Assembly: GCF_025567405.1 (NCBI RefSeq)
Contig: NZ_JAOQKJ010000007.1
Span: 62,001-126,000 of the forward strand
Direction: 5' to 3'
Source: Suilimivivens aceti
Lineage (GTDB): Bacteria > Bacillota > Clostridia > Lachnospirales > Lachnospiraceae
Length of the DNA stretch: 64,000 bases
A program made the translations under genes and the position numbers. The notes under the pieces were generated by a model. It did not search any database. It saw only the letters and a list, made by a program, of their open reading frames with translations, and was not told the origin of the DNA. Position 1 is the stretch's first letter; every line of letters begins with the position of its first letter. Shown piece after piece: positions 16,612 to 25,438 of this stretch.

Positions 16612-17658
16612 ATGATGAACAAAGAAGATTTTTTTTATGATGCGACAGTGGCGCTGTGTGCAAAGCCTGAATATGCTTTTGCTCGGGAGCCGGTTTTGAG
16701 GAGAATGGCAGATGGCTCACTGATTTCGACGGCATTGTCTGGTGGACCGGGAGAACCGCATGAGGACAACTTTGTGTTGTCTGTACGAAGCGAAGATGAA
16801 GGAAAAACGTGGAGCAAGCCTGAAATTTTATTCCGGCATGGAGAACGTGCTGTGTGGGTGACGGAAATTTTCACAGAAGGAGTACGTCCCATGATGTTTG
16901 TGCATACATATCATACACCTTCCTTTTATCGTGAAATTCACAGTTACATATCATATGGAAGCGAAGATGGTAAAAAATGGGAGATGCCACGAAATATACC
17001 CAATGGACTTGGCAATTTCAGCGTCCGTCAGGGAATTGTATTATCAAATAATACATGGCTTTTCCCTGTTTACTGGCAGGCAGTCGAGGAAGGATGGGAC
17101 TGGATTGAAGCTCCGGCCAAGGCACCGGATTATGTTACCATGAAATGGCCAACGAGATGCGGTGTTATTATTTCAGAAGATCAGGGAAAGAGTTTTTCTA
17201 TTTATGGTGATTTACGTGCAGATTATCCACTCTGGGAAAATAACGTCTGTGAGTTGCCGGATAGATCGCTGTTGATGCTGATGAGAGCGGAATTTTCCGG
17301 AGTTTTATACAGGAGTATGAGCTATGATATGGGAAAAACATGGTCGATACCGGAGCCCACAGAAATTCCTAATCCAAATTCGAAGATTTCATTGTGCCGT
17401 ATCCGGAACAAAATAGTATTAGCGCTTAATCCTGCACCGCCAGCATCTAAAACAGTTTTTTCAGCCAGAAAAAATCTGTCCTTATGGGTAAGTGATGATG
17501 GACTTAACTGGAATAAACAGATTCCGGTAGCCAAGCCGGAAAAGGCATTGTTTTATCCTCATTTGTTGCCACAGGATGATAAAGAAATGCTTTATCTCAT
17601 GTGTGAGGATGGGGAAGTACACTATTTTGTAAAAATACCATATGAAGCTTTTTTATAA
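16612..17658 (+). CDS. Asp-box (BNR/sialidase-superfamily) beta-propeller, copy 1
   Basis: 348 residues with five Asp-box-like blade motifs S-x-D-x-G-x-x-W ('SEDEGKTWSKP', 'SEDGKKWEMP', 'SEDQGKSFSIY', 'SYDMGKTWSIP', 'SDDGLNWNKQ'). Annotation tools would call it sialidase family, but no FRIP-type arginine motif and no signal peptide is visible, so it is a cytosolic enzyme that is probably not a classical sialidase. ATG 16612/16615 behind AAAGGAAG is the start; the frame is open further upstream inside the lactonase gene. Pairs with the preceding lactonase. Confidence 0.8.
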   Translation: MMNKEDFFYDATVALCAKPEYAFAREPVLRRMADGSLISTALSGGPGEPHEDNFVLSVRSEDEGKTWSKPEILFRHGERAVWVTEIFTEGVRPMMFVHTYHTPSFYREIHSYISYGSEDGKKWEMPRNIPNGLGNFSVRQGIVLSNNTWLFPVYWQAVEEGWDWIEAPAKAPDYVTMKWPTRCGVIISEDQGKSFSIYGDLRADYPLWENNVCELPDRSLLMLMRAEFSGVLYRSMSYDMGKTWSIPEPTEIPNPNSKISLCRIRNKIVLALNPAPPASKTVFSARKNLSLWVSDDGLNWNKQIPVAKPEKALFYPHLLPQDDKEMLYLMCEDGEVHYFVKIPYEAFL

Positions 17659-17686
17659 GTATGAATAATCAGACGGAGGTGTAAAG

Positions 17687-18508
17687 ATGGAGAGCAGAAG
17701 AAGAGTGGCATTGATTACAGGTGCAAACAGAGGGGTTGGAAAGGGAATAGCATTGGCTTTTGCAGAGAAGGGCTATGATCTTTTCCTGGCTCATTATGGA
17801 GAACCCGAGAAAGCACAGGAAGTCATAGAAGAAATACAAAAGCGTTTTGGACGGGAAGTGCATACTTATGACTGTAATTTGGCTGTTGCTGCTGAGGTGG
17901 AGGATTTATTCCGTGCAGCGGTAGATGCTTACGGTGAGATTGATGTATTAATGAGTAATGCAGGAGTTGGTCTGGAAAAATATTTAACCTATACAACGAT
18001 TAGAGAGATGGATAATATATATCAGACAAATTATCGGGCTGGTATTTACCTTGCAACAATGGTTGCAAATCATATGAAAGAAAAGAAAATCAGGGGGAGC
18101 ATACTTTTTACGGCATCTACCAGAGGATCCTTTGAAGTACATCCGGATGATGCCCTTTATGGGGGCATGAAAGCAGCATTGCATAGATCTGCGCAGTCGC
18201 TTGCAAGAGAATTTGCTCCCTATGGGATTCGTGTGAATACAATATCTCCAGGGTGTATAGATGTGAATCCTCAAGGACATAAGGATGGCAGCTATGACCA
18301 ACAGATGCAGGAGATTCCACTTGGAAGAATTGGAAGAGGAGAAGATATTGGTTATGCTGCAGTATTTCTTTCTTCGGAAGAGGCATCTTTTATTACCGGA
18401 ATTAATTTATATGTAGATGGTGGAATTAACTGCGGCAGAAATATTGGTCTGGATAATCCATATAATCCGGCAGGGATTAAGGGCTCGGGCGTAGGAGTAT
18501 TGGATTAA
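17687..18508 (+). CDS. SDR-family sugar dehydrogenase, copy 1
   Basis: 273-residue classical short-chain dehydrogenase: NAD(P)-binding 'TGANRGVG' (11-18), 'NAG' (91-93), catalytic Ser144, Tyr158 and Lys162 ('YGGMK'), and 'PEDIGYAAVFLSSEEASFITG'-like C-terminal block. Likely oxidises an imported sugar to a lactone, given the adjacent lactonases; the position oxidised is not shown by sequence. Close paralogue of the SDR at 27956, sharing an unusual 'GIKG-G' tail. Stop codon overlaps the next ATG (TAATG). Confidence 0.85.
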   Translation: MESRRRVALITGANRGVGKGIALAFAEKGYDLFLAHYGEPEKAQEVIEEIQKRFGREVHTYDCNLAVAAEVEDLFRAAVDAYGEIDVLMSNAGVGLEKYLTYTTIREMDNIYQTNYRAGIYLATMVANHMKEKKIRGSILFTASTRGSFEVHPDDALYGGMKAALHRSAQSLAREFAPYGIRVNTISPGCIDVNPQGHKDGSYDQQMQEIPLGRIGRGEDIGYAAVFLSSEEASFITGINLYVDGGINCGRNIGLDNPYNPAGIKGSGVGVLD

Positions 18509-19563
18509 TGCAGAAAAGAAGACAGTATCGTATTTTTGTTGGAAGTATAAAATCTGAAGGGTATCTGGAAGAGTGGATCTACGATTCTGATAATAATGTA
18601 CTGATAAAGAGCGGAAGACGGCTCTGCTTGCCGGGTATTTATTTTCTGGCGTTATCTCCGGATGGCAGGTATTTATACTGCGCTGCCAGGCAGGAGAAGG
18701 ATATGGCCATACTGTATGCGATTGATATTACAGATAGTACATCACTTCATATAATTAATTGCATATATCTGCAAACATCTAATATCAGCCATTTGCAGAT
18801 AAATCAGGCGGGAACCAGATTGTTGATTACGTTGTTTGATAATGGCATCCTTTTGGAATATATGCTTTGCCAGGATGGAAGTATTGGTGAACTTAAGGAG
18901 TCCTGCGATTTTACAGGATTAATACCTGGAGAAAACAGCAAGAATACTTCCCATTTACACTCGGCCTTTTTTTCGCCGGATGATTCACTGATTGCGGTCT
19001 GTGATATGGGAACCAACAGGTTAAATATTCTGGAAACAGAAAAAAACGGAAAATTAAAGATTGCCTGTTCATGGAATGTGGAGCCAAGTGCAGGACCTAG
19101 ACATACAGCATTTTCGCCAGATGGAAAATGGCTAGGTGTTGCTATGGAAAAATCATCAGAGCTGGTAATCATGAACTTAAAAGAAAAGAAGCATATCATG
19201 CGTATTCCGGCAGCTCCAATAAATGATGAAAATTTACCTGCAGATATTAAGTTTTCTCATGATGGAAAACGTATTTATCTTTCGAACAGAGGATTTGACA
19301 GTATTGGAATATTTTCGATAAGAACGGAGGACAACGAGCTTATACTCAGCGATCTGAAACACATAAAAACAAAAGGGTGGCCGCGTGTAATTGACTTGGG
19401 AAAGAACGAGCAATATTTATTTGTAATGAATGAATCATATAAGGATAATTGGAGCGGATTGGAAATATTTAGAGTAGACGAAACGGGAAATGTTCTGGAA
19501 AAAGTAATGTTTCATGAAATGCCATTGGCAACGGCAATGGCAGTGAAGGAGGAGGAAGAATGA
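18508..19563 (+). CDS. Lactonase family beta-propeller, copy 2
   Basis: 351-residue COG2706-like propeller: 'SHLHSAFFSPDDSLIAVCDMG' and 'SAGPRHTAFSPDGKWLGVAM' match the conserved lactonase blades, as does 'WPRVIDLGKNEQYLFVMN'. More divergent at the N terminus than copy 1. Translationally coupled at both ends: start overlaps the SDR stop, stop overlaps the next start by 4 bp. Confidence 0.78.
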   Translation: MQKRRQYRIFVGSIKSEGYLEEWIYDSDNNVLIKSGRRLCLPGIYFLALSPDGRYLYCAARQEKDMAILYAIDITDSTSLHIINCIYLQTSNISHLQINQAGTRLLITLFDNGILLEYMLCQDGSIGELKESCDFTGLIPGENSKNTSHLHSAFFSPDDSLIAVCDMGTNRLNILETEKNGKLKIACSWNVEPSAGPRHTAFSPDGKWLGVAMEKSSELVIMNLKEKKHIMRIPAAPINDENLPADIKFSHDGKRIYLSNRGFDSIGIFSIRTEDNELILSDLKHIKTKGWPRVIDLGKNEQYLFVMNESYKDNWSGLEIFRVDETGNVLEKVMFHEMPLATAMAVKEEEE

Positions 19564-20690
19564 TCGATTTGGAAGTAACGGAGGAGAGGCTGAGAAAAAA
19601 AGATATCACTTTGACTGCAGCTCCAGTATTAACTGGGTTAGGGGAAAAGTATCAGGCAGATCAGCGGAAATGGCAGGGAATTCCATCTATTGAAATCTCT
19701 CCAGAAGGACGTCTTTGGGCAGCTTTTTATACAGGGGGAGCGGATGAAGGAAAAGATAATTTTGTTCTCTTGAAAAAAAGCGATGATTATGGAAAAACAT
19801 GGTCGGATCCAATAGCAGCAGTTGATCCTCCAGATGAAGTCAGAGCGTTTGACCAATGCCTGTGGTTTGATCCTGATGGCAGATTATGGTTATTCTGGGC
19901 ACAAAGCCTGGGGGGATTTGATGGAAGAGCCGGAGTTTTTGGAGCTTTTTGTCAGGATCATGAGGATAAAGCGGAACAATGGTCTGCGCCAGTACGTATT
20001 GGTGATGGGGTAATGTTAAATAAGCCTATTGTTTGTTCTGATGGAGAATGGCTTTTTCCAGTAGCACTTTGGAAACGTTTTCCTTCTGCATTTAATCCTG
20101 ATCAGCCGAGGGCGCTTTCAAATGTTTATGCTTCGTCAGATCATGGGAAAACGTTTCAGTATAAAGGTGGAATTGCTATTCCTGGAAGGTATTATGATGA
20201 GTCTGTTTTAGTAGAAAAGAAAAATGGACTTCTCTGGATGCTGGTTCGTTGTGAGGATGGAGTAGGACAGGCGTTTTCCAAGGATGGAGGCAAGACCTGG
20301 GAGAATCCAGGCAAGTCAGATATACCGGGACCTAATTCGCGATTCCAGGTAATGAGGTTAAGATCAGGAAACTTATTGATGGTAAATCATCAGCCTGAAA
20401 ACGGTCTGTATCGTCCTAATCCTGATGAAGAATTTTTCTATATTCGCAGTCAGTTAACAGCATATCTTTCCTGTGATGATGGAAAGACCTGGTCGAAACA
20501 ATTATTGCTGGATGAACGGGATGGCGTGTCTTATCCGGATGTTGCACAAGATGATAATGGAGATATTTACATTATATATGATTACAATCGTTATAAAGAT
20601 ATGGAAATATTGATGGCTGTCATTCGGGAAACAGAGGACAATGGTTTAGAAGCAAAGCAATTAAAGGTTGTAGTAGATAAGCCACATTAA
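19560..20690 (+). CDS. Asp-box (BNR/sialidase-superfamily) beta-propeller, copy 2
   Basis: 376-residue propeller with Asp boxes 'SDDYGKTWSDP', 'SSDHGKTFQYK', 'SKDGGKTWENP' and 'SCDDGKTWSKQ', no signal peptide and no FRIP motif ('GIPSIEISPEG' stands in that place without the arginine). Belongs to the BNR_2 type found next to sugar catabolic genes. Coupled by ATGA overlap to lactonase copy 2. Role unknown: glycoside or ester hydrolase, or a lyase/dehydratase, are possible. Confidence 0.8.
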   Translation: MIDLEVTEERLRKKDITLTAAPVLTGLGEKYQADQRKWQGIPSIEISPEGRLWAAFYTGGADEGKDNFVLLKKSDDYGKTWSDPIAAVDPPDEVRAFDQCLWFDPDGRLWLFWAQSLGGFDGRAGVFGAFCQDHEDKAEQWSAPVRIGDGVMLNKPIVCSDGEWLFPVALWKRFPSAFNPDQPRALSNVYASSDHGKTFQYKGGIAIPGRYYDESVLVEKKNGLLWMLVRCEDGVGQAFSKDGGKTWENPGKSDIPGPNSRFQVMRLRSGNLLMVNHQPENGLYRPNPDEEFFYIRSQLTAYLSCDDGKTWSKQLLLDERDGVSYPDVAQDDNGDIYIIYDYNRYKDMEILMAVIRETEDNGLEAKQLKVVVDKPH

Positions 20691-20705
20691 CAGGAGGAAG
20701 ATTAG

Positions 20706-21788
20706 ATGGTGAAGCTTCTGGGTGGAGAAATAGAAAAGGCAGATCTGCTTAGAAAGATTGGCCGGATAGAGCAGATAGCAGGAGCCAGACCGGTAAAGCT
20801 GGCTTCTGGTAAAGCAGAAGGAATAAAAGCATGGGAAATATATAACGGATCGGGACTTGAGTTTTGCGTAATGGAAAGTAAATGTCTGGATTTGCTTTAT
20901 GCAAAGTATCGTGGGATAAACTTAAGTTTTCTTGCAAAGCCAGGAGCAGTTGCACCGGAGTATTTCAATGTTCATGGTATGGAATTTGGCCGTTACTTTC
21001 ATGGTGGAATGCTGTATACGTGTGGCCTTGGCAATATTGGACAAAGCTGTGTGGATGAGGACACCGAATACAACTGGCATGGAAGAATATCTCAGACACC
21101 TGCTGAAAATACTGGAATAAACGCTGAGTGGAATGGAGATGAGTATCTGATTTCTGTGAAAGGGGATATGCATGAAGCGGCTCATTCTCATGAGCACCTT
21201 GTTTTAAAGCGTAAGATATCTACAAGGTTGGGTGCAAAAAGCTTTACTATTTGTGATACAGTGGAAAATCAGGGCTTTAAACGGGAAGCTATAATGCTTT
21301 TATATCATATTAATTTTGGATATCCGTTATTAGACAGAAATACAAGGGTTGTACTTCCGACGTCTATAACAGAGAATTATGTGAATTATACAAAAAGTGA
21401 TGAACAGGCATTTCGGCATATAACAGATCCAGTCGATGGTAGCTCATGCGATACATATTTCCATCGTCCAGCAACAGATGCATCCGGTTATACAAGCGTG
21501 GCAATTATCAACGATGATTTGCGACTTGGGATTTATTTGCGATATTTGCGAAAAGATTTCCCGTTTATGGTGGAATGGAAAAATATGGTTAGTGGTGATT
21601 ATGCTTTGGCGCTTGAACCATGTACGCAATATCCTTTAAACAGAATGTCTAAAGAGGCTCAAAAAAATATGCAGTTTTTGGATCCTTTAGAAGACAGAAC
21701 CTATAATCTGGAAATTGGTATCATAGATGGTAAGGAAGAAATTCAAGATTTTGAAATGAAACTGAAACAAAATTATTTGGTGCCATAA
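20706..21788 (+). CDS. DUF4432 family aldose-1-epimerase-like protein
   Basis: 360 residues of the DUF4432 family, which has the galactose-mutarotase beta-sandwich fold. Recognised by 'GLEFCVMESKCLDLLYAKYRGINLSFLAKPG', 'GGMLYTCGLGNIG', 'EHLVLKRKISTRLGAKSFTICDTVENQGF' and 'LLYHINFGYPLLD'. Such proteins probably interconvert anomers or bind the sugar substrate before the dehydrogenase. AGGAGGAAG lies before ATG 20706. Confidence 0.82.
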   Translation: MVKLLGGEIEKADLLRKIGRIEQIAGARPVKLASGKAEGIKAWEIYNGSGLEFCVMESKCLDLLYAKYRGINLSFLAKPGAVAPEYFNVHGMEFGRYFHGGMLYTCGLGNIGQSCVDEDTEYNWHGRISQTPAENTGINAEWNGDEYLISVKGDMHEAAHSHEHLVLKRKISTRLGAKSFTICDTVENQGFKREAIMLLYHINFGYPLLDRNTRVVLPTSITENYVNYTKSDEQAFRHITDPVDGSSCDTYFHRPATDASGYTSVAIINDDLRLGIYLRYLRKDFPFMVEWKNMVSGDYALALEPCTQYPLNRMSKEAQKNMQFLDPLEDRTYNLEIGIIDGKEEIQDFEMKLKQNYLVP

Positions 21789-21855
21789 AATTAATGAGTG
21801 TTGTGCTTATTTTTACTAAACGTAATATAATGCCAAAGTATGAGGTATTTAAACG

Positions 21856-22842
21856 ATGAGTAAAGAGATAGATATTGTTGCATTAGGAGAATTACTTATA
21901 GATTTCACAGAATCAGGATATAGCAAGAATGGAATGAAGCTATTTGAGCAGAATCCTGGAGGAGCACCTGCGAATCTGCTGACAGCGGCAAGCCATATGG
22001 GGTGCAGTACTGCATTTGTTGGAAAAGTGGGAAATGATATGCATGGTCATTTTCTAAAAGAAACACTGAAAAAGGAAGGAATTGATACAAGAGCAGTATT
22101 AGAGGATACAGAATATTTTACTACTATGGCATTCGTGGAGCTGGATGAGAGGGGAGAGCGAAGCTTTTCTTTTGCAAGGAAACCGGGAGCGGATACTATG
22201 CTTAGAAAAGAAGAATTGGATGAAAAATTACTTTCAAATTGTAAGATATTTCATTTTGGGTCATTGTCTTTAACAAATGAGCCATCCAGGAGTGCAACGT
22301 TGGAAGCGGTATCGATCGCTAAAAAAGCAGGAGTGATTATTTCTTATGATCCCAATTATCGGGCATCATTATGGAAAAGTGAGTGTACTGCTGTAGAAGA
22401 AATGAAAAAAGTGATATCGCTGGCGGATATAATGAAGGTGTCGGATGAAGAGAGTCTGCTTTTGACAGGTGCGTCCAATTATGAGGATGCATCAGATGAG
22501 TTCCTGAAGATGGGAATAAAATTAGTTGCAATTACACTGGGAAAGCAGGGGGTATTAGTGGCAAGAAAGGATCAAAGAGAAATTTTTGATGCGTTCTCTG
22601 TTAATACGGTTGATACAACGGGAGCAGGCGATTCCTTTTGGGGTGGATTCCTAAGCAGGCTGTTATCGTATAATCAGGCAATAGAAAAGCTGGAATGGGA
22701 AGAAATCAGTCAATGTGCGCTGACAGGCAATGCGGTTGCAGCATTATGTGTACAAAGTAGAGGAGGCATGCCGTCTATCCCGGGCAAGGATGATGTGGAA
22801 TTATTTATCAAGAATAACAGAAAGAGGTGTTCTTATGATTAA
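21856..22842 (+). CDS. PfkB carbohydrate kinase, fructokinase-like
   Basis: 328-residue ribokinase-fold kinase: 'ALGELLIDFTESG', 'NPGGAPANLLTAASHMG', 'ISYDPNYRASLW' and the catalytic 'DTTGAGDSFWGGFLSRLL'. Sequence is closest in style to fructokinases (ScrK), not KDG kinases. A 67-bp A+T-rich gap precedes it. In this operon it could phosphorylate a keto-sugar released from the imported substrate. Confidence 0.87.
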   Translation: MSKEIDIVALGELLIDFTESGYSKNGMKLFEQNPGGAPANLLTAASHMGCSTAFVGKVGNDMHGHFLKETLKKEGIDTRAVLEDTEYFTTMAFVELDERGERSFSFARKPGADTMLRKEELDEKLLSNCKIFHFGSLSLTNEPSRSATLEAVSIAKKAGVIISYDPNYRASLWKSECTAVEEMKKVISLADIMKVSDEESLLLTGASNYEDASDEFLKMGIKLVAITLGKQGVLVARKDQREIFDAFSVNTVDTTGAGDSFWGGFLSRLLSYNQAIEKLEWEEISQCALTGNAVAALCVQSRGGMPSIPGKDDVELFIKNNRKRCSYD

Positions 22843-23224
22843 AAACAGAAGGATCGGACATATTGGTATTGCTACCAATGATGTTGCAAGAGATGTGGAG
22901 TGGTATGTAAATGTGCTTGGCTTTGAGGTGACTGGCAAATTTCAAAATGGAAACGATACTGTTTATTTTTTGAAAAATGATGATGTTATTTTTGAAATAT
23001 TTCCATCAGATTCTCGGCTTCCGGATGAGGTTTCCGGGAGAATTGATCATTATAGTTTTGCTTCTGATGATATTGAGTCGGACTATGCATATTGTGTAAA
23101 GAACGGATACAAGATCGTTACTGATGGTATTGAAGGTATTGCGGGATTTTGGGACAACGGTATCCGGTACTTCAAGATAGCAAGTCCAACAGGTGAACAG
23201 TTTGAGTTCTGCCAGATCTTGTGA
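22835..23224 (+). CDS. VOC (glyoxalase-superfamily) protein
   Basis: 129-residue single VOC protein: 'RIGHIGIATNDVARDVEWYVNVLGFEVTG' and 'IRYFKIASPTGEQFEFCQIL' carry the His and Glu positions used for metal binding in this superfamily. ATG 22835 overlaps the kinase stop by 8 bp and has AGAGG before it. Small isomerase, lyase or glyoxalase; substrate unknown. Last gene of the left operon. Confidence 0.85.
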   Translation: MIKNRRIGHIGIATNDVARDVEWYVNVLGFEVTGKFQNGNDTVYFLKNDDVIFEIFPSDSRLPDEVSGRIDHYSFASDDIESDYAYCVKNGYKIVTDGIEGIAGFWDNGIRYFKIASPTGEQFEFCQIL

Positions 23225-23243
23225 TGAAAATTATAAATAAAAT

Positions 23244-23295
23244 AAATCCTCGCATTTCAGCATTTAAATTTAAAGATGAAGTGCGAGGATTTTTG
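23244..23295. terminator. Bidirectional terminator between convergent genes
   Basis: Stem AAATCCTCGCA-TTCA paired with TGAA-TGCGAGGATTT, flanked by T-rich sequence on the plus-strand side and A-rich on the other. It ends the left sugar operon and probably the gntR transcript. Confidence 0.85.
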
Positions 23296-23325
23296 ACAAA
23301 TAACCAGTTAAAAAATGAAAAAATA

Positions 23326-24042
23326 TTATGGCCTGTTTTGTAGACTTACACAGTATTCGTATTTGTCAGAAGCCAGTTTGGTAATGCCATATAGAAAAGG
23401 ATCCTGACCAGAATAACAGATTCTACGGCTGCAAAGAAGAGGAGAACCAACCGGTTTTTCTAATATTTGTGATTCTGTAAAATTGGCGCTCACGGCTGAC
23501 AGGTATTGGACAGCGTTGGAGAATATTATTTTATACTTTTTCTCAAGAAAGCTGTAAAAGCTGGTAAAGCCATCGATATAGTGTTCTAATCCAGGGGTAT
23601 AGCTGCATTTGACATAGTTGGTCATTAATGCGATGGGGACCCCGTCTGCAGTCTGTACCCGTTGTACTTTATATACGGGGGCAGGGGTATGCATTTCCAT
23701 GATAGACATAATTGATTCTGGAGCTGTGATTTTTTCTATGTACATACTTTTGGTTTTAACAGTATATCCTTTTTGGCGTAGGGTTTCAGTGATTGAGGTT
23801 ATCTGGTTCAATTTCTGTACAGTAAAAATGTTTAATACTTCCGTTCCGTAGCCCTGTTTTGTTTTTACATATCCTTCCAGGGATAAAATACTGATAGCTT
23901 TGCGGATCGTAGTGCGACTGACATGAAAAATTTTTTCCAGTTCGGATTCGGTTGGCAACAGGCTTCCGGCAGGATAGATGCCTTCTTTAAGCTCTTCTTT
24001 TAATTTACTGTATACTTCCTTGTAGGCTGGTATATGACTCAT
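23326..24042 (-). CDS. GntR-family regulator with UTRA effector domain (HutC subfamily)
   Basis: 238 residues: winged helix-turn-helix 'LLPTESELEKIFHVSRTTIRKAISILSLEGYVKTKQGYGTEV', then a UTRA ligand domain ('VYKVQRVQTADGVPIALMTNYV', 'QILEKPVGSPLLCSRRICYS'). Divergent from the CUT2 transporter operon, its probable target; paired 11-bp repeats in the shared region are candidate operators. Confidence 0.93.
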   Translation of the reverse strand: MSHIPAYKEVYSKLKEELKEGIYPAGSLLPTESELEKIFHVSRTTIRKAISILSLEGYVKTKQGYGTEVLNIFTVQKLNQITSITETLRQKGYTVKTKSMYIEKITAPESIMSIMEMHTPAPVYKVQRVQTADGVPIALMTNYVKCSYTPGLEHYIDGFTSFYSFLEKKYKIIFSNAVQYLSAVSANFTESQILEKPVGSPLLCSRRICYSGQDPFLYGITKLASDKYEYCVSLQNRP

Positions 24043-24068
24043 TAATTAGTTCTCCTTCCATATAATAG

Positions 24069-24079
24069 ACAAAACATCA
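24069..24079. promoter_or_regulatory. GntR operator candidate, gntR side
   Basis: ACAAAACATCA, the exact inverse of the sequence at 24205-24215. It lies 27 bp upstream of the gntR start codon. Confidence 0.5.
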
Positions 24080-24204
24080 TTGAAAGATCATTACTATTGA
24101 TGTTAATAATATAATATTTCTAAAGAAATGGCATGTCAATATGAAAATGGAATTTCAGTACGAAACATTAGTGAAAAATTCGTATTTTATATGGGTTAAA
24201 TCAG

Positions 24205-24215
24205 TGATGTTTTGT
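24205..24215. promoter_or_regulatory. GntR operator candidate, transporter side
   Basis: TGATGTTTTGT, exact inverted copy of 24069-24079, lying 45 bp upstream of the -35 box of the transporter operon. Both copies read the same way towards the gene they face. Confidence 0.5.
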
Positions 24216-24260
24216 TGAAAAACACCAATTTAAAACTTTTATTAATGGAGAAAATGTCAA

Positions 24261-24289
24261 TTGATTTGGCACTTGAAAGATTATACAAT
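24261..24289 (+). promoter_or_regulatory. Promoter of the CUT2 sugar operon
   Basis: TTGATT (24261-24266), 17-bp spacer, TACAAT (24284-24289); about 60 nt of leader before ATG 24356. Confidence 0.7.
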
Positions 24290-24355
24290 AGTCACATAAA
24301 TTTATGAAAGATAATTATCTTTAAATAAAAAATGAAAATTGGAAGGAGAATTACA

Positions 24356-25372
24356 ATGAAGATACCAAAAATAGTTGCAGGTGTTCTTTTAGCTCTTAGC
24401 ATCATTGCTACCGGCTGTGGAAATGTAAAAGAGGAAGAAAATAAGGTAGAGGAAAAAACAGAAGTGTCGGATGTCTCTTCAGCGGAAAATGAAACGGAAG
24501 AAAAAGTAATTATTGGATGGATTAATGCTGATACGACTACACCTTCACAAATTGCAAAACTGAATGCAGCTAAGGAACAGGCAAAACAGATGAATGCTGA
24601 ATTAAGGGTTATGGATTATCAGCATGATATTAATAAAATGATTGAATCAATTGAAAATTTAGCAGCTTCGGGAGGAAATGCGATCATTATACAGCCGGAA
24701 GATACCGACGTAGCAACAGAAACATTACAGAAAGTAAAAAAGCAATATCCGGATTTAGTAGTTGTTGTTCAGGATTTTGAATGTGGTGAAGACGTTACGG
24801 ACTATTTTGTAGGAATGAAGGATCCTGTGGAACTTGGTAAAATGATGGGACAGCAGGCTGGAAAATGGGCAAAGGATAATATTGATGGTTCAGTAAAGCT
24901 GGCTTTGTGTGATTATCCGAATATTCCTTTTTGTACAATGCAGATAGATGGATTTATAGAAGGCGTTAAAGAATATATTCCAGATGTTGAAGTAATAGAC
25001 AGACCCAGTGCAATTTCAGCACCTGAGGGTATAAGTGCTGGTGAAAACTGGCTGCAGGCTCATCCGGATGTTAATTTAGTAGGAAGTTTTACTGATGGAG
25101 GTATTTTAGGAGTATATGAAGCGTTCAAGGCTGCAGGACATGTAGGAGATGATATTGGTATTTTTGGCGGTGATGGCTCTATTGACGGGTTAAAAGCCGT
25201 GGCAGAAGGATCCATATTCAGAGGTGATTTGTATTCAGATATTGGATTACAGGGAGAGAACTCGGTGATTGCAGCTGTGGGAGGAGCCAGGGGAAATGGC
25301 CCTGAGGATTCCTATATTAAGACGGAGTATATTCCAGTTAATGCGGATAATGTGAGTGAATATTTAGAATAA
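24356..25372 (+). CDS. CUT2 sugar-binding lipoprotein (RbsB-like)
   Basis: Periplasmic-binding-protein-4 type protein for monosaccharides. ATG 24356 sits behind GGAAGGAG; the in-frame ATG at 24332 overlaps that site and is rejected. Lipoprotein signal 'KIVAGVLLALSIIATGC', an acidic linker, then 'IAKLNAAKEQAKQMNAELRVMDYQHDINKMIESIENLAASGGNAIIIQP', where the ribose-type 'NAIIIQPEDTD' and 'VGMKDPVELGKMMGQQAGKW' blocks are clear. Works with the next two genes. Confidence 0.92.
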   Translation: MKIPKIVAGVLLALSIIATGCGNVKEEENKVEEKTEVSDVSSAENETEEKVIIGWINADTTTPSQIAKLNAAKEQAKQMNAELRVMDYQHDINKMIESIENLAASGGNAIIIQPEDTDVATETLQKVKKQYPDLVVVVQDFECGEDVTDYFVGMKDPVELGKMMGQQAGKWAKDNIDGSVKLALCDYPNIPFCTMQIDGFIEGVKEYIPDVEVIDRPSAISAPEGISAGENWLQAHPDVNLVGSFTDGGILGVYEAFKAAGHVGDDIGIFGGDGSIDGLKAVAEGSIFRGDLYSDIGLQGENSVIAAVGGARGNGPEDSYIKTEYIPVNADNVSEYLE

Positions 25373-25387
25373 ATAATATTAGTGAAT

Positions 25388-25420
25388 GATATGGGTGTGG
25401 GGAATACTCATACCCATATC
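25388..25420 (+). other. Intercistronic stem-loop in CUT2 operon
   Basis: 12-bp stem GATATGGGTGTG/CATACCCATATC (one G-U pair), 9-nt loop, no T run after it. It separates the binding-protein and ATPase genes and probably sets their ratio by protecting the upstream mRNA or partly stopping transcription. Confidence 0.6.
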
Positions 25421-25438
25421 TTGAAAGGTGATAAATGA

